Shown: in pieces, positions 1 to 12,400 of the stretch
Layout: each line of letters begins with the position of its first letter
How positions within the stretch are numbered: the first letter of the stretch is position 1
DNA from: Nemopilema nomurai
Lineage: Eukaryota; Cnidaria; Scyphozoa; Rhizostomeae; Rhizostomatidae
Direction of reading: 5' to 3'
Assembly: GCA_003864495.1 (NCBI GenBank)
Contig: ML133386.1
Span: 1,170,943-1,234,942 of the forward strand
Length of the DNA: 64,000 bases
Program-made: the position numbers and the translations under genes
Notes under the pieces: generated by a model
Seen by the model: the letters and a program-made list of their open reading frames with translations, nothing else
The model's database searches: none
Told to the model about the DNA's origin: nothing

Positions 1-1180
1 CAATTACATTTATAATAGTGAGCTTTTTATTGTAGTGTTCACTGACTTGAAAGTTAAATGTTTCCCCATTGATATGATGAATAATCATGAATAATCCAAG
101 CTTCATTTTCGAAACAAACACTACTTTATACACGAATTTACTTGACTCTCCTTCACTTACTCCACAACCAAAGCCTGGTCTGCTTCTTAAGATATCATTT
201 TTACAGCCTTTGCATTTCCATTGGCCTTCAAACCAGAATGAAGTACAACAATAAATGTGCTCCTTTTGCCATAGATCTTAAGTCAGTAGAGTTCCCCAAA
301 TTTTTGTCAGTGCTCTTTCCCTTTGTAACCAATTTTGTGAAACCTTTTTCACCTGGAGCAAAAGTCTTTTCCTTTGTCAATAGTACAAATATTGTCTCTT
401 CACCAAACCTTTGATGGTTTCTTTTTGTACCATCCTTTATTATCTCTGCTCCAAAAATTAACATTTGAGAAGTCCGGTTTATGTTGTCACTTTTAAGTAG
501 TTATGAATTGCTGTGCTGCCTTCCTAATTTTTACTCATTGTGAATCGATTTCTTATTTTATTCAAAGCAAGAATCATTATGTTTTAAGATTGATCACAGT
601 AATGCATTCTCAAAACTGAAATACTGTATATTTCTGGACTTAATCTCACATCATGTGCATCAGGTGTGAGATTTGCTACAGCTGAAGTAGCCATTAGAAA
701 TTGAGAAATCAACTTTGTCAAGTATCTTTACCAGACCCAATGAAGCATTTGTTTCTAACTGGTGTTAGGCAATGCACAGGAAATTACTTGGTGTATTGAC
801 TGGCTCAAAGAGGCTGTTTGCAATCCATGCTATAGGAAAGAAATTAGAAACTCTTGGCTGCTGATCATGAACTCCAGGCAAGAAGTCAAGATGTTATATT
901 CGTTGATGGAAATGAAAAGGAAGCAATTACAACTCATGCTGCTGTATGCAGAGATGTTGAAAGAGACAGCAAAGGTACAGGATGCTGCAAGATACACCCA
1001 GCTGTTTTGGAGGGCAACCACTGATGTTGAATCAGTTGTGATTGAACCAAGACCATGCATTATCTTGCTCACCCTAGCATTTCTTGTCAGACATTTTATG
1101 TTGTCAGGCAATTTGTTTCTGAACCATTTCCTTTACCTCTTTCTGTGCATAATCATATTGAGTACAATTTTGATTGACAG
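1..1180. other. Upstream region, no confident gene
   Basis: No exon can be supported here. The first coding piece of the downstream lipoprotein (1181-1259) has an acceptor and no ATG, so the start exon should lie in this stretch or beyond the left edge. An open frame at about 762-1187 has no recognisable motif, and its other two frames also give short protein-like pieces, so it may be a decayed repeat. Confidence 0.5.
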
Positions 1181-4100
1181 GCAGTAAGTCTTTTTAATAA
1201 CTTGATCTTCGTTCTAGTCACAACAACAGCAGAGGCTCGGGAAATAGGCTGTAAGAAAGGTAACGAAAGTCATGAGTTATTTTGTGTATCTACTTGCGAG
1301 ACCGTGAATATTACTAGAGGACACGTTTTAAGCTTCCTTCTCTCATATTTGGAAACGGCGTTGCTAGTGTTTTTAACCTAAAAAAATAGGTTGTTCCAAT
1401 CCCAAATACATGCTCATAGAAGGTCAAGTTCTGAAATTCGAAAGAGAAACTGAGATTCAAAAGGATAATTGGAACCCTCATCTTCCTATTTCATTTTAAG
1501 TCTAAGTTTAAGCTTCGGTTTAAGCAACATGTGACATACCGGAGAGCCAATTACTGTTTAGTATTTTTCTTTCAGCAAAGATTTTTCGTAAGAACAAGAG
1601 TTATTTGTACGGCTACCATGGAATTGTTGAGAATGGGATCAAGTGGACTTCAGAGAACAGCACACAACTCCGAATTTCAGCAGATGTGCATATCGATCAC
1701 GTTTTTGGCTGTGAATACGCAATGCAGGTATACGTTCGTTTTTCTATTCTATTTGGTCTCGTGATATGTATACTATATGTCTGTTGTGCAACTACACGGA
1801 CAAACGGATCAGATTGAAGTTAGGTGTCAAGTAACGTGGATTGGCTAGTAACAAGGTGTTTTGAAGTCAATATATCAATGGAAAATCTCATTCTTTGTAG
1901 ACAGTAAGAGTTTGTCTTTTCCTTTGGGCTCTTCTAAAGTTAGATGTTAATAAGTAACGCTAATTGGTCAATTATAATCAATCACGCGCTCTGTTATCAC
2001 CCTCTAGTGTTTTCGATCCGCATCTGGCTATTTATTCTGTCAGCTTATGGTTATTTTCCGACGTTTGCATACTCTGAGTGTCGGACGAAAAAGTATTCCA
2101 AGTATACAAAAACTAGTTTCGCTTTTTCTTGCCATTGTGAAATTCAGATATTCGTAGTAGCAATGCTAGTGCCTCCTGTACCTCGTATTAAATCTACCAG
2201 AAGATAGTTTTTCAATCAATTCTGCGCATGCTCTTGTTGCAGATGAGAAACGTAAGGCTAGAGGAGTCATTTGGAGGAACGGGTCGGCCTGTTCTGTCTC
2301 CCGCAAGCAAGGCGGCTTCACAAGCACTTGAGCGCTTCCCCGTTCATTTTGTCATCGACAATGGTTTGATCAAGGCAGTTCGACCTGTTTTGAAGGAGAG
2401 GGAAAGAGCCTTGCTCAACATAAAGCGTGGAGTTCTCAGCTCTTTCCAGGTTAACTGGTCTAAAAGGAAGTCTATCAAGGAGGTAAGGTGATCTCTCTAG
2501 CAGAGCTATTGAAAGCATTGGAGTCTTTGGCACAACATTTAAAGGAACGCTTATCGTTAGATAGGCACTTTTTTGTCTTGAATTTGATATGTAGTAATGC
2601 AATACACGGCGGATAATTGTGGAATTCGCACGGCTAATTGTTTTACTTACGGTTACGGTAAACGTTTTCTGGACGAAAACATCCATTTTTCGATAACTTC
2701 ACATTTTAATAAGGTACATCATGGTACCATGTTTGAAGCTAGAAGAAGCTTTGAGAATGGAGAAAATTCCGTTTCAAGTTTCTAGCAGCGGGTTTCAAAT
2801 CCCTCGACCTGTTAAGCCGATTATCCTTGTTCTGCTTCCTGTGGTTTGTGTAAGAGTATGGCACATCCATGGGTTGTTGTGCTGATTTAAAGACGCTAAT
2901 TGATATGAAAGCCTAAGCTACTTGACCCGGGTTACGTTGTTGGTAACATGATCCCGATGTGTATCATCGCAAGTGCGATCAGTAAAATCCCGTTTTCTCC
3001 GGACTCAAAAGTCCTCTACATACAGGTACGAAAAAGCTATTTTTTATCCAAGGAACCAATCGAATGGCTCGAAAATTTGCACACGGCCAGGGCAGATGTT
3101 GGGCAAACAAAGTGTCTCAAATTTTTTTATTTGCTCTGGTCCGTCTTTTATACCCAAATACAGATGCGGGAGGGTGGAAAAATTGTTTGCGAATTTTTGA
3201 CAGGGTATAGTTTCAAGAAAAGGAGGAATTTAAAAAATCTAAGACATACTTTGATAGCTTAGGATCTGCACTTCCTGCTGGTATAAGTCAGATTTTGTTA
3301 CCTCAAACGCAAGGGTATAAAATAGCTTTTGAAGGTGGTACACTTTTTGAGCAATAAATTCGCATGAAAAATAACATTTAACATTATTTGCCAATAATTT
3401 TGATCTGGCTAGATACGCCATAATCTTGTGCTTCGAATGATATATAGTTTACCCAGATTCCTTGAACAGTTTGGCCTAAGGGAAGGAAAAACCAATTTTC
3501 GTGTTGAAAACGTTTACCGTAACCTAAGAACATGTGCCATGAGCAGAGCATCATAGTGCCTGATCAATTACCAGCGTTGAAAGCGCTAAATTGACCAAGC
3601 TTGCAGTATTGTGCTAAGAGATGATGGCTCCTTAGCCAAGCAGCCTCACTCAGACCATATTGTTCACAACTCAATATAACCAGAAGCAGCGCCATTCGCC
3701 AGCCAGCAGCCTACATCCAACAATTTCTTCAGGACTGACCTGGAAATCTCGATGCCATCGAATGCGCATGCGCTCTTTTAGTGATTGCATCATACAGTTG
3801 TTATACAGTCTCTTCAGTCATTTTGCTCCTGGTGGAATGTAATGTGCATTGAGCAGTAAATGGGCCTAAGAGGGGACTTCCTGAACAATTTTTCACCGAT
3901 AGCATAATCTTAGGGTGGAACGAGGCCCTGGTGACCTATCCCCTATCTCCGATGACCTATCCCCTATTCGGGTCTCCACGTTTCTACACTAGACAATGAA
4001 TTTAGAATTATGTTACCTTCTATCGAATGGGAGAAATGACTGTTCGTTTTCCCCGTAGGTTGACGTTTCTGGTGGATGTCATGTTAGTTACAAGATAAGC

Positions 4101-7003
4101 AGGCAAAGGGATGGCAGTAAAAACGTTGTTAAGATCAAAGATTTGGCGAGCTGTGACGGCAGGTCTATGGCACACTCGAACATTGACACTTTTCAGTATA
4201 AGAAGGTAGCCTTTCTCGAATGGCTTTAAACTTTATGGTCGAGAGGGTAACGGGAGGTAAAAGTACGCTTGTAGTACTGCGACGGGATATTTCTAAGTTG
4301 AAACTCCTGTTTCACGCGTATTGCGTCCATTAATTATGCCACAAGTACAGACTACCAAGTCATTGCCCAGTAAACACTGTTGATTGTAACGTTTAGCGTA
4401 GGCTCGGCCGAGAGAGGGACGAGAGTGCGACCACATTGGGATATCGAACAATTTTAGAGTTCTGCCATTCCCTCAGACCAGCTTAGTAACGTTTCTTATT
4501 TTCGCAGGAGCTAGTTTCTGGAATAATCTCTGCACAATAGTAAGTAGGATGCACTCCGTAATGAATTCCTTTTCTTTGGGGTTATCGTTATAATGCGTTA
4601 CAACTTTTTTCTGTTTGCAGCATTTCTACAGCATGGAATGAATGCAAAATAAATATTAATGCTTGACTCGATTCCTTTAAGATGTCTTCGATTTATGAGG
4701 GAAGCAGCCTGTGCAGGTATTTACTGGGGAAGAAGAATGAAGTTAGAAGTGCTATTTGCTCGGAGTTCTATCTCATGAAACCGTTTTCAAGTAGCTTAGG
4801 AGCTGGGACATTTACGAACATCAGGTACCGTCTTCCAGGGTTTATATTCGTTAGGCAATTTTTAATGAGCGTCAGCTATATCCTGTTCTCGGTCGAGCTT
4901 GGTGGTGGCTGCAGGATTCCGGGTCTTGAGTTTTTGCCACGACAGCACCTTTGATTTGCTGTTATTGCGATTTACATGCTGCTTTGCTAAAGTAAGAGAA
5001 GGCCTCCATTCCTCACTCGATAATCCCGGTTTTAACAGCAAGTCGGTGGTTTTAAAGCAAATCAAGAGGACCAGGCATCGCAAACGAAGTGATCATGGTA
5101 TGTTGCTTAGAACGAAATCGCTTAATCTTTTCCTGCTCCAATGTTTTGCGATGACATCCGTTTTCCAGCGCTTAAGCAAGAATGTCCTAGATAGAGATCG
5201 TCAGCTCTGGTCTAAATGATCGCCTTTTTGTTTGCAGAGTTCTTTTCCACATCACTTTAACTCACTCACAAACATGGCAATGAGTTCTGCTTCTAATGAG
5301 CATCTTTTTGTCCGCAGAGTTGTACTCCACCTCACTTTTATTCACCCACAAGCATGACGATGAGTTCAGAGCCGCTGGTGAACTTCCTGTTATCAAACTG
5401 CTCGGCGATCTTGTTGACAATTCTGCACAAAAGGTTTTACCTGAAACATCCAGTCTCTTCACAGAATTAGTTGCTGCAATGAGATACTCCACTGAAAAAG
5501 CCCTGCGTGAGATTATGGAGAAACTACATGTTTGCTTTGACCGCGCTTTTTGTGAGACAAAGCGAAAGAGTTACTGGTAAGTTTCTTTTGTTGTCTTTGC
5601 TAACATCCTTTTGGATATTAGTACGGCACTTCTCGACTGTAACGAAAAATTACGCCAAAGATCTACGCCGACTATCCTCTAGATATCTTCACTAAGCTCT
5701 CAATTCTTTCTAAATCCTCCTATAATTATGTTCTGCTTGCATTGATGATTTCTTGAGGAAACATTCTTGAATGCATTTGTCCTGATTACCTAACAATTAC
5801 GTCACCTTGCGTAAGCGATGAGTAATGATCTAAATTTAGTTTCTCTACTGTTTTCATCTAATGTGTTGTTGAGGTCTTTCGGGGAAGGCCGGTGACTCGT
5901 GTGATGTAAGCATAACGAATACGTTGCTGCGATGAGATTTTTCTAATAAACAGAACCGTAAAATGATGTGACTGTTGAATCACAACGGATATTAGTCGTA
6001 ACTATGCATTGTTTTGTTCAAAACTGAATAAAGAGTACGCTATATACACAAGCCTTAGAAATTAAAGCAAATAAATGAAAAACCAAGAGGTGGGTGAAGA
6101 CAAATAGAAAGAAGGATCACTGTTTAGTTGCTGTTTCGACGTTTTTGTGTGCAGAGGTGTCGCCCATTCGTAGCAGGACATTAATTGTGCAATTTGCATT
6201 TTGAAAGCAATTAGAATTAAACTGAGAGAATTAAACAAGATTACTCTCCTCGGTTAGTTCTCAGAGAAAAGCTGTGTCGTTTAGTTCAAATAAATAATAT
6301 TTTCCTTTAAAGCACCTGCTGATGAATGACTTCGTTATTGCGCTGTAGTGTCGCATGACTAGGCCGCGTTTCGATCTTTTTTTCGATCTGTTAGATCTTT
6401 GTGAGGTGTGAGGTTGCGTTATTGATAATGAAGTCGAAAGAGCCAAACTTTTATAAGTGAACCTGTTGGGCGCCCTTGGGAATCCATAGGGTTTTATATG
6501 TGATTTATGTGTCGTTTATTGTTCATCGTTTAACAGAGGATAAACAATTAATGTCATCGGATGATAGGTAGAGCCGTGGGTAGAAACGGATCGGATGATC
6601 CACAACAAAGTTATCTCCTGTGTCCTATCAGCTTAAGCTAACCAGATTGCTTTGTCCACATTTGCAGGGCGTTCTTTTTGGAAGCATTATCCCAATGTGG
6701 GTCAACAGCATGTGTTAATATAATTGGAGGATTGGCGACCTCGCAAACGATACCTGGCGACAAAGTTGATGACTTTATTACAGCTTTGAACTTTGTGAAG
6801 GAGCCTTCGCCAGAAATGCTTAACACTATAATGGTATAGTCACTCGGTGTTTCTTCTGTATCCAAATGAATTAGCTATTGGAAATGGCCTAAATTATATA
6901 CGAACTCAATTTGTTTGAGCCGACGTCTGTGTTTTATAATTTATGCTTCTTTTTACCATTTCCATTCCCTATCATTTCCATTCCCTATCATTTCCATTCC
7001 CTA

Positions 7004-7096
<93 letters not shown>

Positions 7097-9404
7097 TCTC
7101 TCTCTCGATCTCTCTCTCCTTCTCTCTCTCGATCTCTCTCCTCTCTCTCTCTCGATCATGCTCTCTCTCTCTCGATCATGCTCTCTCTCTCGACTAAACC
7201 TATATCATAAAGAGAATTAAATGGAACTATATTTTGTGCATCAATTTCAGGGAATATACAAGTCAACGCAGAATCATAACGCGCTTCTTCTTCTCGGCAC
7301 ATTGATGCACAAGATATGTCGGCATCGGCCTTTAGAGTGCAACGGAAAGGTATGTTAAGAAACCTGACCTGATGACAATTTGGCATCATGCATTATGTCG
7401 TTTGCATTTTATACTTTGCTTTTATTTATGGACAATGACCTTTGAGCTCAAAATATGGGACCGTGAGCTAGACAACCACTAACGTCAACCCTTTTGCATG
7501 TTGAAGGCACTGGCGAGCGAACGCAGAGAAGGCGCGCAGACAAGGCGCCATAATCACTTAAATTTATCCATGCCTCTTCAATTGTTAAAAGGTGGGATGG
7601 CTATGAAGTATGCTACATGCAAAAATAAAAACATTCAATCCGTCTGTTGCTCACAATCCCAATGCAAAAACAAGCCTCTAATGGCAAGAGTAATTTCGTT
7701 TTAGGGACTAATTGGAAGTGTTATCCAGGAGGCAGAGTTCCTGTTCATAAGGCTATTAGGGAACGACTGTCGAGTGAAGGATGAGGGGAAACAAGAGTTA
7801 ATGTTTTACAGCTTAAAGGCGATTGGAAATGCAGGGAGACCAGTAAGGATGAAGAATGTGATCATTGACTGCGTACGACACGCAACAGAGGCGCGGATAA
7901 GCGTCGCTGCGCTGCATGCTCTGCGGAGGATGTCCTTGGATAGAGGAGTTGCTGACCAGCTGCGAATGCTACTGATTGACAGAAACGTCGATTTGGAGAA
8001 ACGTATAGAGTCGCTGTTGTTGTTGCTGAAGACGCCCACTGAGGACGACATTCTGTTGTCCATCGACATGGTTAACGATGAAAGAGAGGCTCACCAAATG
8101 AGATCATTCATTTCGTCATACTTAAAATCATTCGAAAGGAATTCGAATCCTTTGAAGTACCGGTGTGTTTAATTGCGCCTATGTTTGTTGACACACGAGG
8201 ATGTGATTGTATCTACTCTATTCACTGCAACGATGCTGCTTTTTTGTGGAGTTATTAGATGTTCTGTTAAATCATTTCAAATCATTTTTCGGCTAGAACA
8301 TTGTTGGTCAACACTTAAAACAGTCGATACTTGATCAGGTCGACTGGAGCTATCCCCAAGAGTCATTAAAGTCAAATTGAAAGCTTGAAATACTTTCACG
8401 TGACACCTTATGTCGCGTAGGAATTGGAGTCATTCTTCGTAACGCAAGAGTCATCCTTTCTTGTAGGGTTGCGGGTTTGATCAAGAAGTTGTTGCAAAAA
8501 AGAAAGATGGCGGAACTCTACTCGCCTGCTTCGAGATTTTCGAAAGCTTTTGACAAGTCATTCTATCTCGGTAAGTTTGAACTACAGTTTACAGCGTTGC
8601 AGCACAATCGCCCCCCCCCCCCCCCCCCACCCCAACTTAATTGACCTTTATATCATTCGCACAGTAGCAGACAATTGTGCCATTTTGCATTTAAAAGAAA
8701 TTAGAAAACAGAAAATCTCCTCGGTTAGTTCTCAGAAAAAGCTGTGTCGTTTAGCTCAAAGAAATGATATTTTCCTTTAAAGCACCTGCTGATGACTTCG
8801 TTATTGCGCTGTAGTGAAGAAAGTTTCTTTTGTTGAAGCCCTTCCACCAAAAATGATTTGGTGCAATCTCTGCAGAGATCAAAGATTGTGATTTCAATTA
8901 AGTGAACTCTTTTGATATTTAAAGCGATGTTTTAAAAAACAGTTTGCTGCCTTGATGGAATTATTAGAAGTGTGCATTGATGCGTTTATTTATGTTAGTT
9001 TCATTTCTCCGTTGACTGCAAATTTATTTTTTTTCATCCTCGATGAAATCGCCCGTCTAATTCCCATGTGCCTGCTCGCAGGTCCAGCCGACATCGGTGC
9101 TGGTATCCATGGTTATACAATATTTCATCCCGAGAGCTTCATCCCTCGAACGGCAAAACTTGGGATAGAGGCGCAGGTTTTGGGACATTCGGTTGATGTG
9201 CTCAGCATCAGTGCCAGAATGGAAGGCTTAGAACGTTATGTTGAGAAGATTTTTGGAGATTCTGGGTACTTTTCAAAATACTATTTGAAGAAATTTTTTG
9301 ACATACCCAAGAATTTTGCGAGTAAGAAAAAAGTGTCCTCTCGCACAAAGAGAAACGCTGGCACGGAATCATTTTGGGACATGCTTAAGATTATAGACAA
9401 ACAG
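1181..9404 (+). CDS. Vitellogenin-type N-terminal lipid-transfer domain (exons 1-11)
   Basis: The first exon codes a hydrophobic run (NNLIFVLVTTTAEA) followed by REIGCKK, read as a signal peptide whose first residues sit on an upstream exon. The second exon has the beta-barrel pattern of this family (YLYGYHGIVENG, then a paired cysteine in FGCEYAMQ). Exon 2243-2482 contains the diagnostic LNIKRGVLSSFQ box. Exons 4059-8570 follow as the alpha-helical part; 7705-8162 has repeated helices (AALHALRRM, ALKAI-type turns). Exon 9082-9404 carries the lipovitellin signature FIPRTAKLGIEAQVLGHSV and then ARMEGLERYVEKIFG. The same exon ends with a dibasic processing site. In MTP, apoB and vitellogenin this domain forms the lipid-loading cavity. 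Family assignment is firm; exact ends of short exons are by consensus only. Confidence 0.85.
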
Positions 9405-12400
9405 GTTGGAACTTTTACTTACATAATGTCAAATTGTTGTTCTTACATTGATTAAAATATTCGTATGGTCTAGTTTTTTTTAAATTTTGACCACAATTAT
9501 CTCTGATTTTATTACCGTGAAATCAAAATCGATCTAAATGCCTTTAACGTCATTTGCATCGTTTTTGGTTTCAGGTGAATATGAAGGAAAGCCACCCGCA
9601 AATAGATTTGACATTTAGTGTTTTTGGAAATGACGTCAGAATATTGAAACTGAAGGACATTCGCCTGCTAAATGGTGGCTTGGACGACTTTAATGTATTG
9701 CAGACTTTGTACTCCTTGACGAAAGGGAGGGCAGAAACATTTCGAAAGAGCTTTATCTTTCTAGAGGGAAGCTACAGTGTGCCGACTATTTTGGGTATGC
9801 CTCTAAATTTTGATGTGAACAGCTCAGCCATATTGTCCTTGCACATGGATGGAAAAGTCAGTGTAAATAATCTCATCGTTGGACCAAAGGGCGTTCATAT
9901 GAAAGGCTTGGTTTTACCAAGGTATATATTCACTGCTGGAGGGGTTTTCTTTAGAAGTGAAACGAATACTCAAATTGATTTTAGCTGGTCACACTTCTAA
10001 TAAATGTGAATTAAATATTTATACCAAACTTCATTGTCAACTTGTAGTTTTGGTGTGTATTTATTATTTTTCTTCATTTCTCGTATAGCATATAGTTTTA
10101 AGTTGGAGTTTCGAGTTTCTTGCTTCGCAAGATCATTATTTGATTTGCCTCATTTCATTTTCTCTCTTTAACATATGCTTCGAAATTTGTTCATGTATTC
10201 ATTTCTCGTTTTTGTGCCTTGAAAATACTTTCGATTCCTAGGCTGATATTGCTGTTTTCTTTCTAGTGTTTCACTGGCCGTTTCGGGAAAAGTTGCCGTT
10301 GATGGATATTTCACAGAGGTCGGTTTGAGATTGAATTCAAGTGCATACACTGCCGTCACGATTGGAGGCGCCATCGATTACGAGGAAGGAAAGCTCTTTG
10401 AGGCCAACATCGATGCGCCTGCTGAAAAAGTTGATTTGTTTTCGTACAGGTGCGAACTTCGTATCGTCAGTTAATTCAAAGCTGTCTTCGTAGAAATTCA
10501 AACCTTCAGTCAAACAGGTGTGCAGTATTATGACTGCTCCATCTATTCTTCTCAAGTGTTCAGTGTAACCCGTTACATCAACCACTTCTGAAATAGTTCC
10601 ACGCTGGTTGAAAGTTTTCATAACCATCACTTCTTTTGATCCGTGTGCATGAGGTTTGATGCGGTTTGAATCTGACTGCCTTTGTTTGTGAATTTTGATG
10701 TTTCCAAGATGACTCATTTTTATTGCTATACTGCATGAGGTTTGATGCGGTTTGAATCTGACTGCCTTTGTTTGTGAATTTTGATGTTTCCAAGATGACT
10801 CATTTTTATTGCTATACTGCATGAGGTTTGATGCGGTTTGAATCTGACTGCCTTTGTTTGTGAATTTTGATGTTTCCAAGATGACTCATTTTTATTGCTA
10901 TACTGCATGAGGTTTGATGCGGTTTGAATCTGACTGCCTTTGTTTGTGAATTTTGATGTTTCCAAGATGACTAATTTTTATTGCTATACTCTATGCTTTC
11001 ACCTCATTGAAAATCTTCAATCAAAAGAAGCTGTAATAATGCAGTCACTGTTCCTACTAAAGGCACGAAATATTTCACATTGTTGGCCGGAAGGAAATCA
11101 GAATTGCAGGGTCGCCTCGAAGGACGAATGTGAGTATTTCGTTTTTATATAAGCTTCCAATCCCTGCATGCTCTCCTATAAACTACTTTCGTGTGAACAC
11201 ACAGTTAATGCAACCTGTAGCATAACTCTTCGCACTTTTGACGTTGCCTAATGCTTTCATCTGCAGCTGAGCCTTTGTACAGATGAAGTCTACAACAGCT
11301 CTCAAATCTTCGGTGTCGACGCGTGCTCGGAGCTTAGTTTCCCTGTGGCATACCAAAGCATCAGCGCACCCTATTATCCGCTCACTGGTCCGGCTTCCGC
11401 CAGATTTCAACTGCACAAGAAGGACAAATCGCTGTACTTCTACCATTTGCAGATGGCGAGAAAGAAAGACTTCTTGCAAGTGAATTTCGGCACCCCGGGA
11501 GCAAAGAACCCCCGCATGAATAAAATGAATCTTGCGCTAATGCCTAGTGGCCTAGAGGGAATTGTTGGCGCAACATTCGGCAATACGAACCGAGGTCTTT
11601 TATTGAAGTATCGGTAAAGACCATTCTCTATTTCCTTACTTTCAATTTTTCTTGTGAATTAAGAGACTTGAAATTCTGTCTTGATCAATTAGCCACAAAA
11701 TCACTAGCATATACCCTTCCGCCAATACAAATAATGATGTAAATATGTTTTGACGCCATCAAAGAACTTATTTTCAAGTCTTTTTTCTAATTCTGGGGCT
11801 GTAATTGAAGCTTGTTATGTTATATTTGTTTATACAAACTCTCATATTTGCTTTCCTCTCACTGCCATCACCACGTGGGTATGGCAAAAGTTTTCGCAAG
11901 GCCATTCAGTTCCCTATGCTATGTTTGACGTGACAAAACTCTATCCAGTATCCTCTTTTCTAGGTATAACAATGAGTCTCGTGGCTTAGAGGCGGAGCTG
12001 ATTTCAAATATAACGAAAGTTCCCATGGTTTTGTCAACACGATATTTCAACGAGACGAATTCAGTCACGCTGGACGCGAAAATGGGTCTAGAAGTTCAGC
12101 TGGTGTCTGGGGCATCAGTGACGCAGACCTACTTACATTTCACAGACACCTACAGTTACTGGGGCTTCAAGTGGCTGTTCAAGCACCAGAAAATTCACAT
12201 CGATGCAGAACTTAAAGTTGCATATAATCCGCAGGCAATTTTCATAAGTTACAATTACGGAAAGAAAACTTTTGCACTGCAGCTTGTCCCTTCGTTTCCC
12301 ATATTTTCATTTGACGTGCTAGTCAACTGGCAACCGAAGTACTACAACCTTACTTTGAGAGGTGACGTCAACAAGGGAAGGCTAGAAGTCACTGCAAACA

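Noticed and set aside
762..1187. 141-codon + frame with a hydrophobic end (SGNLFLNHFLYLFLCIIIL)
   Set aside because: Tempting as the signal-peptide exon of the apolipophorin, but its donor at 1184 leaves phase 2 while exon 1576 needs phase 1; the rest has no motif.
2780..2815. tRNA B-box-like GGTTTCAAATCCC
   Set aside because: No A-box or foldable cloverleaf at the right distance upstream.
6911..7220. Three overlapping Ser-Leu-rich frames
   Set aside because: Produced by the CT microsatellite in all frames; intronic between well-supported exons.
10337..10965. Minus-strand frames beginning METSKFTNK
   Set aside because: Generated by the 86-bp tandem repeat; the longest also overlaps real plus-strand exon 10267-10449.
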